Assembly (NCBI RefSeq): GCF_023715345.1
Contig: NZ_JAMBNY010000017.1
Span: 22,461 to 86,460, forward strand
Origin: Paenibacillus camelliae
GTDB taxonomy: Bacteria; Bacillota; Bacilli; Paenibacillales; Paenibacillaceae
DNA: 64,000 nucleotides
Direction: 5' to 3'
The notes under the pieces were generated by a model, which saw nothing but the letters and a program-made list of their open reading frames with translations, ran no database searches and was not told the DNA's origin. The position numbers and the translations under genes were made by a program. This document shows, in pieces, positions 62,435 through 64,000 of this stretch. Each line of letters starts with the position of its first letter. Position 1 is the stretch's first letter.

Positions 62435-63322
62435 TTATTTCAAAAATTTCTCGCTACCATCGTACGTGCCGATGATGCCGTACAGGTCAGGACGACGATC
62501 ACGGAATACGCCCCACTCAATACGCATCGTTTCGATCTCATCAAGATCAAATTCTGCTACTAGCACAGTTTCCTCTGTGCGTCCCGCTTCTGCCACCTTG
62601 TTGCCTTGTGGGCCAGCAATAAAGGACGAGCCATAGAACGTAATCGAAGAGTCCTCATCGCTTTCTAGACCTACACGGTTAGATGCTACAACAGGCACGA
62701 GGTTAGAGCCAGCGTGTCCCTGCATACAGATTTGCCAGTGATCCTTAGAGTCGATCCCGCTGTCCTGCGGCTCAGAGCCAATTGCAGTTGGGTAGAATAG
62801 AATTTCTGCACCCATAAGCGCCATGCAGCGAGCTGCTTCCGGATACCACTGATCCCAGCAAATGCCTACTCCGATTTTTGCATATTTTGTATCCCAAACC
62901 TTAAAGCCTGTATCGCCTGGGTTGAAATAAAACTTCTCTTCATAGCCAGGTCCATCTGGAATATGACTTTTACGGTATAGGCCTAAAATTTCACCGTCAG
63001 CATCAATAACGACGATAGAATTATAGCGCGCATTGTTTTTCTTCTCGTAGAAGCTGATTGGCAATACAACGCCAAGCTCTTTCGCTACTTGCTGAAAATG
63101 CAGGATTGCCGGGTTTTTCTCCATCTCTGTTGCATAGACGTAATAGTCTGCCTTTTCCTTCTGGCAGAAATAGTACGTTTCGAACAGCTCCTGCAGCAAG
63201 ATGATTTGCGCACCTTGCTTTGCTGCTTCACGCACAAATGCATCTGCCTTCGCAATATTCTCTTCTCTTGTCGCTTCACAGCTCATTTGAGTTGCAGCTA
63301 CTTTTACTTTTCTCATCGACAT
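62435..63322 (-). CDS. aguB: N-carbamoylputrescine amidase (nitrilase superfamily)
   Basis: 295 residues from ATG 63322 (GGAGG five bases upstream). Catalytic triad Glu45 (LLQELFE), Lys118 (YRKSHIPD) and Cys155 (GICWDQWYPE). The sequence HIPDGPGYEEKFYFNPGDTGF and ASNRVG fit AguB, which converts N-carbamoylputrescine to putrescine, carbon dioxide and ammonia. Its usual partner, agmatine deiminase (aguA), is not in the window; it could lie beyond the right edge, since the gene reads in from that side. Confidence 0.9.
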   Translation of the reverse strand: MSMRKVKVAATQMSCEATREENIAKADAFVREAAKQGAQIILLQELFETYYFCQKEKADYYVYATEMEKNPAILHFQQVAKELGVVLPISFYEKKNNARYNSIVVIDADGEILGLYRKSHIPDGPGYEEKFYFNPGDTGFKVWDTKYAKIGVGICWDQWYPEAARCMALMGAEILFYPTAIGSEPQDSGIDSKDHWQICMQGHAGSNLVPVVASNRVGLESDEDSSITFYGSSFIAGPQGNKVAEAGRTEETVLVAEFDLDEIETMRIEWGVFRDRRPDLYGIIGTYDGSEKFLK

Positions 63323-63349
63323 TTTTTCCTCCAATCATCGCTTCGCATA

Positions 63350-63627
63350 TTCAGCGCTTCGCTTATCCATCTCTAACGCTCGAACCTTCAGCGCTTCGCT
63401 TATCCATCTCTAACGCTCGAACCTTCCTTCGTCAGGAGGTCGCTTTTAGTGATGGATAAGCTTCGCTGGTGTTTTATTTTTGTATTTATCGCTTGCGATG
63501 TTGCAAGCGTTGTGTGACTAATCTTCGTGGCGCTTAGAATACTCATCGCTCCGCCCACCCCCTCCATCGCTTAACATTCCTACGGAATGAGGGGCGCTGA
63601 TGGAAAGGGCGAGCTTCGCTGTTGTCT
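63350..63627. repeat. Composite tandem and inverted repeats, family C
   Basis: A perfect 37-bp tandem duplication (63352-63388 and 63389-63425) carrying CGCTTCGCTTATCCATC, an inverted GATGGATAAGC at 63451, CGCTTGC/GCAAGCG (63490-63509) and CATTCC/GGAATG around 63578. It starts 28 bp upstream of aguB and could contain its promoter; no gene is seen. Confidence 0.8.
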
Positions 63628-64000
63628 GTCATATTCGATGCCGAGTTCACTTCAATGAGCTACTTCGTAATCAACTTCGGACTTTTTAACTACTTCTTCC
63701 AATAGAGGCTCAAAAATTCGGCTTTCAGGACCGAGAAGATGGGACGAAGCTAGAAATTACGGAGCGCAGCGTACGTTGTTGGTACGTGAGCACCGTAAAT
63801 TTCGACTGAGTTCCATATTCGACGTCGACTAATCTACAACGCTCAGCATCGTCATCAAAGTCGGACTTTTGAGCTACCTCTTCCAATAAAGGTGTAAAAG
63901 CTGGGCTTTCAGGACCAAGAAGCTTGCACGCTAGTAGAAAACGAGGAGCGCAGCGTACGTTATTGGTACGTGAGCACCGGAGTTTTCGCTAGCGTTCAAG
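63628..64000. repeat. Tandem palindromic repeat, family A, locus 3
   Basis: A right-half remnant, a full unit starting near 63706 and a second starting near 63891 (185-bp period) that runs off the window. Arms GAAATTACGG/CCGTAAATTTC (63753, 63793; one bulge), CTTGCACGCTAG/CTAGCGTTCAAG (63923, 63989; one bulge) and GAAAAC/GTTTTC (63937, 63982). The core GGAGCGCAGCGTACGT ... GTACGTGAGCACC is as at the other loci. No coding potential. Confidence 0.9.

Overview
The window reads as chromosomal DNA from a low-to-mid GC Gram-positive spore-former of the Paenibacillaceae, most likely Paenibacillus or a close relative. The evidence is the strong Shine-Dalgarno sequences, intrinsic terminators, a T-box before trpS, a YwhD-family gene, Lpl-type sugar ABC transporters, LTA synthase, BmrCD-type and MhqR-type genes and sigma-A promoters. 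I see no rRNA, tRNA, CRISPR array, phage or insertion sequence. Genus is inferred; no species marker was used.

Layout. 0-5.3 kb: an unknown protein, a spermidine-synthase-like protein, an ECF sigma/anti-sigma/membrane-protein operon and ywhD, followed by a tandem palindromic repeat. 5.8-8.7 kb: membrane-anchored M1 peptidase and a membrane protein. 8.9-16.6 kb: an arabinoside-utilisation operon (binding protein, two permeases, GH51 arabinofuranosidase, a six-hairpin-type glycosidase) with a composite promoter/cre/operator region. 17.3-21 kb: Fur/PerR-type regulator overlapping a degenerate response regulator, cardiolipin synthase, D,D-carboxypeptidase. 21.2-28 kb: LTA synthase, then a MarR/MMPL/asparaginase operon with an operator palindrome. 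28.2-32.4 kb: heterodimeric BmrC/BmrD-type exporter preceded by a 27-codon leader peptide and two intrinsic terminators. 32.5-39.2 kb: orphan sensor kinase, beta-carbonic anhydrase, TrxB-like oxidoreductase, MhqR/MhqD-type pair with matching operators, T-box and trpS.

39.4-51.7 kb is a peptidoglycan-sugar salvage locus: a BadF-type amino-sugar kinase, NagZ, NamZ, a PIG-L-like protein, a GNAT protein, AnmK, a CUT1 ABC importer (instead of the PTS known from Bacillus), MurQ and an RpiR/MurR regulator. NamZ and NagZ lack signal peptides, so disaccharides are probably imported whole, split in the cytosol, phosphorylated by the kinases, and MurNAc-6P cleaved by MurQ to GlcNAc-6P and D-lactate. Directly beside it, 51.9-55.5 kb, lie glcD/glcF-type oxidase genes with a divergent FadR-type regulator, which could consume that D-lactate.

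55.5-56 kb holds a 26-aa holin-like toxin with a probable antisense RNA, not obvious to ORF callers. 56-63.3 kb: rlmN, a second ECF sigma/DUF4179 pair, DinB-like and HugZ-like genes (Fur box), an HNH nuclease, a DoxX protein behind an FNR-type site, an unknown small gene and aguB. The end of the window is repeat-filled.

The most notable unexplained structures are a ~186-bp palindromic repeat family at three loci whose stem sequences differ but stay complementary, and a second, unrelated palindromic/tandem repeat at 16.9-17.2 kb.
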